Shown here: piece by piece, positions 20,994-28,801 of the stretch | Layout: the number at the start of each line of letters is the position of its first letter | Position numbering within the stretch: position 1 is the first letter of the stretch | DNA from: Micromonospora endolithica | GTDB lineage: Bacteria > Actinomycetota > Actinomycetes > Mycobacteriales > Micromonosporaceae | Reading direction: 5' to 3' | Assembly: GCF_003626595.1 (NCBI RefSeq) | Contig: NZ_RBAK01000006.1 | Location: forward strand, 357,146-421,145 | DNA length: 64,000 nt | Notes under the pieces: model-generated | What the model saw: the letters and a program-made list of their open reading frames with translations, nothing else | What the model was told of the DNA's origin: nothing | Databases searched by the model: none | Made by a program: the position numbers and the translations under genes

Positions 20994-22286
20994 TCAATGC
21001 CTGCTGTCTCGGTGTCCTTGCTTTCCGTACGCACGGCGTCCGGAACCGTCGGATCGGTCGGTGGCCGGCGTGGGATCCGACGACTCGGAATCCCGACGGC
21101 GCGGACCGGGCGGGCCCGACACCCGCCGGTACAGCTCGCGCATGACCTCCACCTGACGTGACCACAGCTCCGAAGTCTCGATGAAGTGCCGATTGTGGAG
21201 CTGCTCGGCGGGCGGCAACGGTGCGGCGGCCCGGAACATCCCGGGTAGGTGGTCGGCGACCGGCTCGGTCACCAGCTCCGCGACGAGCCCGTCCGCGAGT
21301 AGTTCGTGGTACGCCGGAAGGTCCGCCAGGAGCAGGCGACAGCCGGCGAGAGCCGCCTCCAGCACCGCGGAACTGCGCTGGTCCCACCTCGGTATCGAGA
21401 CGGCGAGGTCGGAGGCGCGCATCAACCGGAACACGTCCGCCGGCGGCAGGGTCCTTTCGACGAGGGTGAGCCGCTCGGGCAGTTCCCGGCCCACCGTCCT
21501 CACCCGCTCCAGGCAGTCGGCGCGCGCCCCGGCTGCGGCACCGTCCGCCGGCTCGTGCCCGGCCAGCACGATCAGGTGCAGATCAGGACAGTCCGGCGCG
21601 ACGGTCCGGAAGGCGCGGACGATGTCGTCCGTGCGGTACACCTGGCCGGCGCCCCGCATCGAGATGATCACTCTGCCGTCCACGGGTACGCCCAGCTCGG
21701 CGCGGACAGCCCTCCGATCGATGGTGTCCCGCAGGCAGAGGAAGTCGTCGTCCACCCCCCACGAGACCGTCGTGGCGCGGTGCGCCGGAATCCGGTACCG
21801 GTCGGTCACCTCGCGGGTGACCGACCGCGAGGTCGGCACGACCAGGTCGGCGCGGCGGAGTACCGCTGAGGCGACCCAGCCGCGCAGCCGCGAACGAGCG
21901 GCGAAGCGGAGGTCGCTGCCCCACGGAGTGACGACCCGGACGGCATGTCGTGGAAGCGCGAGGGACAACAGCCCCGCGCGGCCCACCGAGTGCACATGCA
22001 CGACGTCGGGCCGGACCCGCCGGATCTCGCGGCGCAGCCAACGGGCCGTGGACAGCATCCGCAGAACCCGACCGGCGCGGGACGTCCGGCCGGCCCGGGC
22101 GCCCACGACCGGCTCCGGGGTCCGGATCTCGACGTGCGCGAGCGGCTCCGCCGGCAGCCAGCTGGTCACCACGACCCGATGGCCGCGCGCGGCGAGTGCG
22201 CTCGCCCACCGACGGACGTGCACCGACTGGGCCGCGCCGAGCAGGACCAGCATGTCGGTGTCCGACCGTTCCGCCCGCTCAGTCAC
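20994..22286 (-). CDS. Glycosyltransferase family 4, exopolysaccharide locus
   Basis: 430 residues. GT-B fold with an N-terminal acceptor domain (LVLLGAAQSVHVRRWASALAARGH, VVHVHSVGRAGLL, VVTPWGSDL) and a C-terminal donor domain (ISMRGAGQVYRTDD, IPRWDQRSSAVLEAALAGCRLLLAD). The GTG start at 22286 overlaps the end of the epimerase gene by eight bases. The last 40 residues are a disordered Arg/Ser/Asp tail. It adds one sugar to the lipid-linked repeat unit; donor and linkage cannot be read from sequence. This is the last gene of the coupled run. Confidence 0.88.
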   Translation of the reverse strand: MTERAERSDTDMLVLLGAAQSVHVRRWASALAARGHRVVVTSWLPAEPLAHVEIRTPEPVVGARAGRTSRAGRVLRMLSTARWLRREIRRVRPDVVHVHSVGRAGLLSLALPRHAVRVVTPWGSDLRFAARSRLRGWVASAVLRRADLVVPTSRSVTREVTDRYRIPAHRATTVSWGVDDDFLCLRDTIDRRAVRAELGVPVDGRVIISMRGAGQVYRTDDIVRAFRTVAPDCPDLHLIVLAGHEPADGAAAGARADCLERVRTVGRELPERLTLVERTLPPADVFRLMRASDLAVSIPRWDQRSSAVLEAALAGCRLLLADLPAYHELLADGLVAELVTEPVADHLPGMFRAAAPLPPAEQLHNRHFIETSELWSRQVEVMRELYRRVSGPPGPRRRDSESSDPTPATDRSDGSGRRAYGKQGHRDSRH

Positions 22287-23193
22287 GGTGGTGCCGCCAG
22301 ATGCCGGTCGCCTTGACCAGTCGGGCCCGCAGCCGGTGTCGAGGGTCCCGTAACTGCCGCTGCCAACGGAGGGACATCCTGGTGAAGGCCGACAGTCCGG
22401 TCAGTTGCCCGGCTGCCGCGAGCAGGGACACGTGCAGCGCGTGGTAGTTCACCGAGGCCGGCCAGGGCCACAGCAGGTCGTAGCGGGACCAGTAGCCGAG
22501 ATCGAACCGGTCCAGCTCGTCGGCGAGCCGTTCCTGGGCGGCGGCGTGCGCGTCGCCGCCGCGACGATGCTGGTGCTCGATCAGGCCGAACAGTGCGAAC
22601 ACCGCACCGTTCAGGATGTGGTTTCCGGCCTCGGTCGGACACTCCTCCAGGAAAGGCCGGCCGGAGGCGTCGTAGTGCGAGCAACCGCCTTCGCGCACCG
22701 GCCGTAGCAGCAGGTCGACCGCGCCGTCCGCGGCGTCCAGGTAGGACTGCTCACCCGTCAGGTCGTACGCCCGCAGCAGGACCGACGCGGCCATGCCCTG
22801 GGCCATACCGGAGTACCAGCCGGGTTCGACGCCGTACCGCGAAGCCCGCACCGGGTAGCGCCAGCCACCCTCGGCATCCTGGTGCGCGCGCAGCCACACC
22901 GCCTGCGTCAGCAGCGGCCCGTTCGCCTGTTGCCCGACGTTCCGCGCAGGGATCACCCGGTTGTGGCGGCCGAGGGCGTAGAGGCACATGGAGACCGGGT
23001 TGGGATACCAGCCGCCGCCGGGCCGGGCCGCCATGACGACTCCGGTGCCATCGAGACGGGTGCCGTGGGGCAGCTGGTCCCAGAAGAGGGGGTAGGGGCC
23101 GCGGCCGTCGGGCCGGGCCTCCGGCGCGATCGGGTACTCGCGGACCTGGAGATCACGCAGGCCGCTCGCGACCAGCGTACGCAGGCCGCTCAC
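22279..23193 (-). CDS. D-glucuronyl C5-epimerase-like protein
   Basis: 304 residues matching the C-terminal catalytic region of glucuronyl C5-epimerases (PF06662). Motifs in order are WYSGMAQGMAASVLLRAY (126-143), LEECPTEAGNHILNGAVFAL (182-201), YWSRYDL (234-240) and NYHALHVSLL (249-258). Tyr238 and Tyr250 correspond to two catalytic tyrosines of animal GLCE. The third, in the EEYPT motif of those enzymes, is Cys185 here. C5-epimerases convert glucuronate to iduronate (or mannuronate to guluronate in functional analogues) within a polymer. There is no signal peptide, so it would act on cytoplasmic lipid-linked intermediates or a UDP-sugar. The GTG start overlaps the previous stop (GTGA). Confidence 0.82.
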   Translation of the reverse strand: MSGLRTLVASGLRDLQVREYPIAPEARPDGRGPYPLFWDQLPHGTRLDGTGVVMAARPGGGWYPNPVSMCLYALGRHNRVIPARNVGQQANGPLLTQAVWLRAHQDAEGGWRYPVRASRYGVEPGWYSGMAQGMAASVLLRAYDLTGEQSYLDAADGAVDLLLRPVREGGCSHYDASGRPFLEECPTEAGNHILNGAVFALFGLIEHQHRRGGDAHAAAQERLADELDRFDLGYWSRYDLLWPWPASVNYHALHVSLLAAAGQLTGLSAFTRMSLRWQRQLRDPRHRLRARLVKATGIWRHHRD

Positions 23194-24389
23194 CAGCGCG
23201 TCCCCGACCGCTTCGCGAGCGCGTCACGGTAGACGCTCTCCACCTCCTCGACCGTGCGGGCGATGTCGAACCGGGCGAGGCACCGTGTTCGGCCCAGCCT
23301 GCCCATCTCGGTGCGGCGACGGGGATCGGACAGCAGGTCGGCCACCGCGTCCGCGAGCGCCTGTGGATCTCCCGGTGGGACGAGCAACCCCGTCTCCCCG
23401 TGCTGAACGGTGTCGGGCAGGCCACCGACGTTGCTCGCCACCGCTGCCTTCTCCATCAACAGGGCCTCCACCATCGCGTAGCACGCCGACTCCTCCAGCG
23501 ACGGGTTCACCAGTACGTCCATGCCCGCGAGTACCTGCTGGATGTCGGAGCGGTGACCGGTGAAGTGGACCCGGTGGTCGACACCGAGTCGGTGCGTGCG
23601 CTCCTCCAACGACCGTCGGTACCCGCCGTCGCCGGCGAGTTGGTCGCCCACCACGAAGACGTGCGCGTCCGGGACCCGGCGCAGCAGCTCCGGAACCGCG
23701 TCGATGAGGACTTCGTGTCCCTTCACCCCCACGTCGCGGAACGCGCGGATCCGGCTGGGGTACATGTGGGCCACCATCCCCACCGTCGGCGTGCCCGCCG
23801 CCAGGCCGAACTCGGCGCGGAAGGGCTCGCCCGACGTGGTGGGGTCAAGACGGTGCACGTCGCAGCCGTAGTAGCTGACCGTGACCGACCGCGCCCCGAA
23901 TCCCCGGTAGCGGTCGGCGAACGCCCGGCAACTGGCGATCAGCACGTCGGCGCGGGAGAGGGTAGCCAGGTCGATGCGTCGGAGTACCGGACTGTGCAGG
24001 TGGTTGATCCCGGTGACCTGGTTGACGTGGAGGGGACGTCCAGCGAGCAGGCTGGCCAGGCGACAGGCGACGTTCGCCTTGAGCAGGTGCGCGTGCACCA
24101 CGTCGGGGCGGAACCGTCGGATGAGCCGCACCAGCCGCAGCTCCGCGGCGGCGACCCGGGGGAGCTTGTGCGGGTGCCAGCCGGCGAGAGGCACGATCTC
24201 GGTCGGGATCCGCGCCGCCCGGAGCCGGGTGGTCAGCGGGCCCTCGCTCGGAACCACCGCCTGCACCTCGTGCCCCCGCTGTCGCAGCCCGGTCACCTGG
24301 TCGAGGAACCAGTCACCACCGGTGGGTGTGGTGGTCACCTGGAGGATGCGCAGTGGCCGACCGTCGGGGGTCCGCTCGGATGTCGTCAT
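23190..24389 (-). CDS. Glycosyltransferase family 4, exopolysaccharide locus
   Basis: 399 residues from the ATG at 24389, which overlaps the stop of the preceding gene (ATGA). The N-terminal domain has VTTTPTGGDWFLDQVTGLRQ and VVHAHLLKANVACRL. The C-terminal domain has GMVAHMYPSRIRAFRDVGVK and the E-x7-E signature in NPSLEESACYAMVEALLMEK. This is a retaining GT4 enzyme building the repeat unit. Its start and stop overlap both neighbours, as expected for an operon in which the flippase/polymerase, glycosyltransferases and epimerase are made together. Confidence 0.9.
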   Translation of the reverse strand: MTTSERTPDGRPLRILQVTTTPTGGDWFLDQVTGLRQRGHEVQAVVPSEGPLTTRLRAARIPTEIVPLAGWHPHKLPRVAAAELRLVRLIRRFRPDVVHAHLLKANVACRLASLLAGRPLHVNQVTGINHLHSPVLRRIDLATLSRADVLIASCRAFADRYRGFGARSVTVSYYGCDVHRLDPTTSGEPFRAEFGLAAGTPTVGMVAHMYPSRIRAFRDVGVKGHEVLIDAVPELLRRVPDAHVFVVGDQLAGDGGYRRSLEERTHRLGVDHRVHFTGHRSDIQQVLAGMDVLVNPSLEESACYAMVEALLMEKAAVASNVGGLPDTVQHGETGLLVPPGDPQALADAVADLLSDPRRRTEMGRLGRTRCLARFDIARTVEEVESVYRDALAKRSGTRW

Positions 24390-27208
24390 GGTGATCTCCG
24401 GGTAGCGGTGCTGATCAGCAGCACGAACGGGATGAGGACCGCGGGGGCCAGCAGCGGCTCGCCGGTCAGCGCGGTGACGCCGACACCGACGATGGCGAGC
24501 AGCGCCGCTTCGGCCGTCCAGTGGGCTTGGGCCCGGTAACCGCGCCAGACGGACCGGACGACGATCGCCAGCAGCACGCCGGCCAGCAGCGCACCGATGA
24601 GCCCGACCTCGGCGAGGACCATCAGGTACTGGTTGTGCGGATGCGCCAGAAGGCCCCAGTCGACGCCTCCGTAGTCGTGGGCGTTGGTCTTCGTCGGTAC
24701 GAAGTACTCCGGCAGGTGGGTGTTGAAGTTCAGGTAGCCGACGCCCAGGACCGGATGGTCGACGGCCATCCGTAGCGCCGCCGACCAGAGGTCGAGCCGG
24801 ACCGAGGAGGACAGGTCCAGCGTCTCGCCGCTCGTCGTGTCGCTGATCCGCTCGGTGATGGTCGCCGGTAGGAGCGCGCTGGTCAGCCCGACCGTCATCG
24901 CGACGCCGGCCATGCAGCCGGCCCACACGACGCTGCGCACCGGTCGGCGCAGTGCGAAGAAGAGCAGTACCGCCAGCGCCCCGAGATAGGCGGACCTACT
25001 GTAGGAAAAGCCGATGGACGCGATCACGACCGCCGTCGCGGTGACCGTCAGGGCGCGTACCGGCCCTCGTCCGCCGCCTGCCAGCCGGGCGAGCAGCACG
25101 GCGAGGGCGACCACCAGCAGGGCCCCCCACACGTTGTGGTTCACCGTGGAGGCTTCGCCCGCTCCCGGGCCGTCGCGAAGGGCGGCCAGGACGTGTACGA
25201 CGCTGACGCCGGCTGCGGCGTACGCGAACGCGACGGCCATCCGCCCACCGGCGGCTCCCGTGGGAGTGACCAGCGGAAGAACCGTCAGTGGCACGGCGAC
25301 CACCGCCACCACCGCCACCGCTCGCGTCACGCTGTTGCCGGAATTGACCACGCTGGCACTGATCAGCAACCACATCACCAACGCCGCGGCGAGCAGTGTC
25401 GCGGTACGGCCCCGGGGTTGGACGCTCCGTCGCAGCACGGTCCCCGTCAGGCAGCACACCGCGAGCAGGACCATCGAGGGCATGACGGGCAGTGTCAGGC
25501 CCGGGACCTGGCTGACCGGCCCCAGCAGGGCCAGTCCGTAGAGCCCCGCGCCCGGTACGGCCGTCGCCACGGCGGTGACCACGACGGCCAGAACGAGTTG
25601 CGGGGCGGAAATCGGAAGTCCCGCCGCCGTGGGAACCGCGACCCCGGCGAGGACGCCGCCTGCCACGGCCGCGACGGCGAGGAGCAACCAGCCGGCGGGA
25701 TCATGCCCCGGATGCGGAGATCGCGGGCGGTGTACCCGAACAGGAGGAGGTTCCGCCCTGTCCGGCGTGCGACGGCCGGTAGCGGCGTCGGTGGTCGTTG
25801 CTGTCGTCATGGTGGAGACCCCCGTGGGTTCGAGCCGAACCGTTGTCGCCGGTGACCGTCGGCCCGGTCGCAGGCGTAGGAACACCGTCGCGATGACGAC
25901 CGCGTACACGCAGAACCCGGCGGAAGCGGCGATGCCGGCGCCGACCTCGCCCCACTCCGGCACCAGGACCAGCATGGTGCCGAGACCGGCGACCGAGGCC
26001 GCGACGGCCGCCACGAGGGTTCCGGCGGGGCGGTCGGTCGCCGTCAGGTAGCTCTGCGCGACCCGTGCCGCTGCGAAGACCACGAGCCCCGGCAGCAGGG
26101 CCCAGAGCACGGGCACGGCCGGTGCGAAGCTCTCGCCGTACAGGGCCGGGACCAGGTAGCTGCCGGCCCCGGCCAGGGCGACGGCGACCAGCACCGTGAC
26201 GGCGGAGGACCGTACGGCCAACCGGGCCACCTGGTGCCAGTCGGCGTGTCCGTTGGCCACCGTGGGCACCAGGATCAGGCTCAACGCGATCGGCACGATC
26301 AGCAGGGTCTCGGCGAGGGCGAGAGCCACGGAGTACACGCCGACGGCGGTCGCACCGACCAGCACCTGGATCACCGGAACCTGCAGGCGCACCATGCCGA
26401 AGTGCGCCAGGTTGGGCGCGAAGCCGCGCCGCGCCGACGACCAGTACTCCCGCCGCGCCGCGGGAGCGGGCGGCTCCAGGCCCCGGCCGCCCGTGAGCTG
26501 CCGCATCAGGACCGCGACCCCCGTGAGCTGTCCGCCGAGGTAGGCACCCAGCACGGTCGCCGGAGTCGCCCGGTCCAGCGCGACCAGAGCGGCAAGACCA
26601 CCGAGATAGATCAGGACCGACCCGATGGTCGTGAGGTTGTACGTCGAGGCCCGACCCCGGCCGATCTCCGCCGCGCCGAGCAGCGTGGCGAGCAGGACGA
26701 TCGGGCAGAGTGCGAGGGCCAGCAGGAAGGTGGCCTGGTCGAGCCCCAGGCGCAGCGGGGCGCCGCCCAGGTGTCCCGCCAGTGCCCACAGCGCGGCGGC
26801 ACCTGCGCCGGCCGGGAGCGCGTAGCGGACGCTGGTCCGGGCCGCGTACCGGTGCATCTGCGGCGACCGGCCGGCCAACCGGAGGTTCGCGGTGTCGAGA
26901 CCGACCGCGAACATCGTGCCGAACACCGCCGACGACGCTATCGCCACGGCGAGCAGGCCTCGGCCGTGTGGTCCCAGGGCCCGGGCGGCGAGCACACCGG
27001 CCACGAGGCTGACCAGCAGCGTCCCCACCCGGGTGCCGGCGGTGCCGGCCGTCGCGGAGACCAGTGACCTGTTGGACGTCCTCCGGTGCCGGTGCGCGCC
27101 CGCCTGGCCGGCCGGTCCTGGCGCGCTCGGATCCTGCCCCAGATCGGGACCTGCGGCCGGGGCCGTCCGGGTGGGGCGGGCGAGAGCGTCGACGTGGGCG
27201 GCGTTCAC
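24386..27208 (-). CDS. Wzx-type flippase fused in frame to a Wzy/O-antigen-ligase-type protein
   Basis: One uninterrupted frame of 940 residues from a GTG at 27208 that overlaps the acetyltransferase stop (GTGA). Residues about 40-455 are a polysaccharide flippase of the MATE/MVF class: VGTLLVSLVAGVLAARALGPHGRG, many helices, ARRGFAPNLAHFGMVRLQVP. After a hydrophilic linker (about 456-505) comes a second multi-helix protein with the O-antigen ligase/polymerase loop RLDLWSAALRMAVDHPVLGVG, FNTHLPEYF, HAHPHNQYL-like LLAHPHNQYLMVLAEVGLIG. An internal ATG at 25810 (residue 467), with ggggg eight bases upstream, could start the second protein independently, but no stop separates the halves. It should move and polymerise the undecaprenyl-linked repeat. 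Confidence 0.85.
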   Translation of the reverse strand: MNAAHVDALARPTRTAPAAGPDLGQDPSAPGPAGQAGAHRHRRTSNRSLVSATAGTAGTRVGTLLVSLVAGVLAARALGPHGRGLLAVAIASSAVFGTMFAVGLDTANLRLAGRSPQMHRYAARTSVRYALPAGAGAAALWALAGHLGGAPLRLGLDQATFLLALALCPIVLLATLLGAAEIGRGRASTYNLTTIGSVLIYLGGLAALVALDRATPATVLGAYLGGQLTGVAVLMRQLTGGRGLEPPAPAARREYWSSARRGFAPNLAHFGMVRLQVPVIQVLVGATAVGVYSVALALAETLLIVPIALSLILVPTVANGHADWHQVARLAVRSSAVTVLVAVALAGAGSYLVPALYGESFAPAVPVLWALLPGLVVFAAARVAQSYLTATDRPAGTLVAAVAASVAGLGTMLVLVPEWGEVGAGIAASAGFCVYAVVIATVFLRLRPGRRSPATTVRLEPTGVSTMTTATTTDAATGRRTPDRAEPPPVRVHRPRSPHPGHDPAGWLLLAVAAVAGGVLAGVAVPTAAGLPISAPQLVLAVVVTAVATAVPGAGLYGLALLGPVSQVPGLTLPVMPSMVLLAVCCLTGTVLRRSVQPRGRTATLLAAALVMWLLISASVVNSGNSVTRAVAVVAVVAVPLTVLPLVTPTGAAGGRMAVAFAYAAAGVSVVHVLAALRDGPGAGEASTVNHNVWGALLVVALAVLLARLAGGGRGPVRALTVTATAVVIASIGFSYSRSAYLGALAVLLFFALRRPVRSVVWAGCMAGVAMTVGLTSALLPATITERISDTTSGETLDLSSSVRLDLWSAALRMAVDHPVLGVGYLNFNTHLPEYFVPTKTNAHDYGGVDWGLLAHPHNQYLMVLAEVGLIGALLAGVLLAIVVRSVWRGYRAQAHWTAEAALLAIVGVGVTALTGEPLLAPAVLIPFVLLISTATRRSP

Positions 27209-27846
27209 CTGGCGGGCACTCCCTTGACCACCACGCCGGGGGGCACGTCGTGTACCACGCACGCGCTCGCCCCCACCGTGGCACCGGCGCCGACCTGCCG
27301 CCCCTGCAGCACCGAGGCGCAGGTACCCACGAGAGCCGCCGTCTCCAGCCGACAGTCGCCGGAGACCGCCGCGAGCGGGTTGACCGACACGAAGTCGCCG
27401 ACCACGGTGTCGTGGCCGACGGTGCAGTTCTGGTTGAGGTGTACGTGCCGACCGAGCGTGACGTTCGTGGTCACCCGGGCACCGGCGAAGACGACCAGTC
27501 CCTCGCCGTGCACCACGTCGGGGCCGACCGTCGCGTCGGGGTGGACGGCGCTGAACGCCGGTAGGCCGTGCGCGTCGATCCGCCGGCCGAGCTCCTGACG
27601 GACGATCGGGTGGCCCACGCCGATCAGCACGTGGGTGTCCACCGGCGCGGCGCGGAGCCAGTCGACGCGGCCGAGGTACGGCACGTCCGCGCGCTGGAGC
27701 AGCTTCAGGTTGCGCTCGGAGGGCCGGTCGTCGACGAAGCCACGTACCCGTGCTGCTCCACGACCGGCGTCGGTCATCGCCTGGACGATGGTCAGCACCT
27801 CACGTCCGTGGCCACCGCAGCCCACGATCACGACGTCGACCGTCAT
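27205..27846 (-). CDS. PglD/NeuD-family sugar O/N-acetyltransferase
   Basis: 213 residues. The N-terminal nucleotide-sugar-binding part is VVIVGCGGHGREVLTI. From about residue 100 there are left-handed beta-helix hexapeptide repeats, ending VVVKGVPAR. His145 in NCTVGHDTVVGD aligns with the catalytic His of PglD, followed by an acidic residue. PglD acetylates the 4-amino group of UDP-4-amino-4,6-dideoxy-GlcNAc to give UDP-di-N-acetylbacillosamine. The presence of dehydratase and aminotransferase homologues in the same locus supports that role over a sialic-acid one. The 173 bases upstream (27847-28019) hold no gene. Confidence 0.88.
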   Translation of the reverse strand: MTVDVVIVGCGGHGREVLTIVQAMTDAGRGAARVRGFVDDRPSERNLKLLQRADVPYLGRVDWLRAAPVDTHVLIGVGHPIVRQELGRRIDAHGLPAFSAVHPDATVGPDVVHGEGLVVFAGARVTTNVTLGRHVHLNQNCTVGHDTVVGDFVSVNPLAAVSGDCRLETAALVGTCASVLQGRQVGAGATVGASACVVHDVPPGVVVKGVPAR

Positions 27847-28019
27847 GCCGGAATTCCCTTCGGGTGGAGCCGTGGTGACCGGCCCTCGACGACGGCGCCC
27901 GGCCGCGGGGCACAGCGGTTCACCCGCCGGTGGACGTGTCTGGTCATCGATGGCTTTCTCCGGTCCGTAGGGAACGCGTGTTCCGGTACAGAAGTGGACG
28001 TGGGACGTGCGGGTGGCCG

Positions 28020-28703
28020 TCAGCGGGAGAGGTCCGCCACCTGCCGGGACGGTCCGGCCGTTCCGTGGAACTCGTGGGCCGTCGGGGTTCCGGGGGCGGC
28101 GATCCCGCGGCGGGCGACGACGGTGCGGGCGGTCGCCAGGAGGATTCGCAGGTCCAGGCGAAGACTGCGGTTGTCGACGTACCAGGTGTCGTAGGAGAAC
28201 CTCTCCTCCCAGTCAAGAGCGTTCCGGCCGTTCACCTGGGCCAGGCCGGTGATCCCAGGCCGCACCTCGTGGCGCCGGGCCTGCTCCGGGGTGTAACGAC
28301 CGAGGTAGCCGAGCAGTAGCGGGCGGGGACCCACCAGGCTCATCTCGCCCCGGATCACGTTCCACAATGAGGGCAGCTCGTCCAGGCTGGTGGAGCGCAG
28401 CCAGAGGCCGAACCGGGTCAACCGGTGGCGGTCGCCGGCCGGACCGCTGGCGGATTCCTCGGTGTGCATGGTCCGGAACTTGATCATCACGAAGGGTCGT
28501 CCGTGGCGCCCGGGCCGTGCCTGGCGGAACAGTACCGGCCGGCCAAGTCGGAGGGCGACCAGCACCGCGACCACTGCCGCCACCGGCGCCAGCAGGATTG
28601 CCAGCAGGGACGCGGCGACCAGGTCGAAGATTCGTTTCCGCCGTTCGTACCGGACGAGGCCACGGTGGCGTCGTGGACCCCGGAGCACAGTGGACGATGT
28701 CAC
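28020..28703 (-). CDS. Initiating phosphoglycosyltransferase (PglC/ExoY type)
   Basis: 227 residues. It has one N-terminal re-entrant membrane helix (RKRIFDLVAASLLAILLAPVAAVV), then VLFRQARPGRHGRPFVMIKFRTM, the catalytic Asp108-Glu109 pair in STSLDELPSLWNVIRGEMS, VGPRPLL, and VRPGITGLAQVNGRN. This is the small monotopic form without the four extra helices of WbaP/WcaJ proteins, the size class of PglC. It moves a sugar-1-phosphate from a UDP-sugar to undecaprenyl phosphate. The GTG at 28703 is chosen for the gaaagg element eight bases upstream; the frame stays open further upstream only as a shadow of the dehydratase gene. Confidence 0.92.
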   Translation of the reverse strand: MTSSTVLRGPRRHRGLVRYERRKRIFDLVAASLLAILLAPVAAVVAVLVALRLGRPVLFRQARPGRHGRPFVMIKFRTMHTEESASGPAGDRHRLTRFGLWLRSTSLDELPSLWNVIRGEMSLVGPRPLLLGYLGRYTPEQARRHEVRPGITGLAQVNGRNALDWEERFSYDTWYVDNRSLRLDLRILLATARTVVARRGIAAPGTPTAHEFHGTAGPSRQVADLSR

Positions 28704-28801
28704 CGCCGCTACCTTTCGATGCTGGTTCTGTTCGGTCGGGAGTCGCCGGGCGGACCTTCCGGTCCGTCCCGGCGACGGTGTGACCGGGGTGTCGCCGACA
28801 T

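Noticed and set aside
20994..21034. Extending the M14 peptidase N-terminus upstream to 21034
   Set aside because: The longer form would hide the signal peptide and ignores the AGGAGG before the ATG at 20935.
17471..21145. 1200-codon plus-strand open frame opposite the M14 peptidase and nadK
   Set aside because: Antisense shadow; His/Arg/Val-rich, no domain, while the minus strand has complete enzyme motifs.
27209..27262. Starting the flippase-polymerase protein at 27262
   Set aside because: The extra 18 residues are Arg/Gly-rich antisense-like sequence inside the acetyltransferase gene; the GTG overlapping that gene's stop is better.
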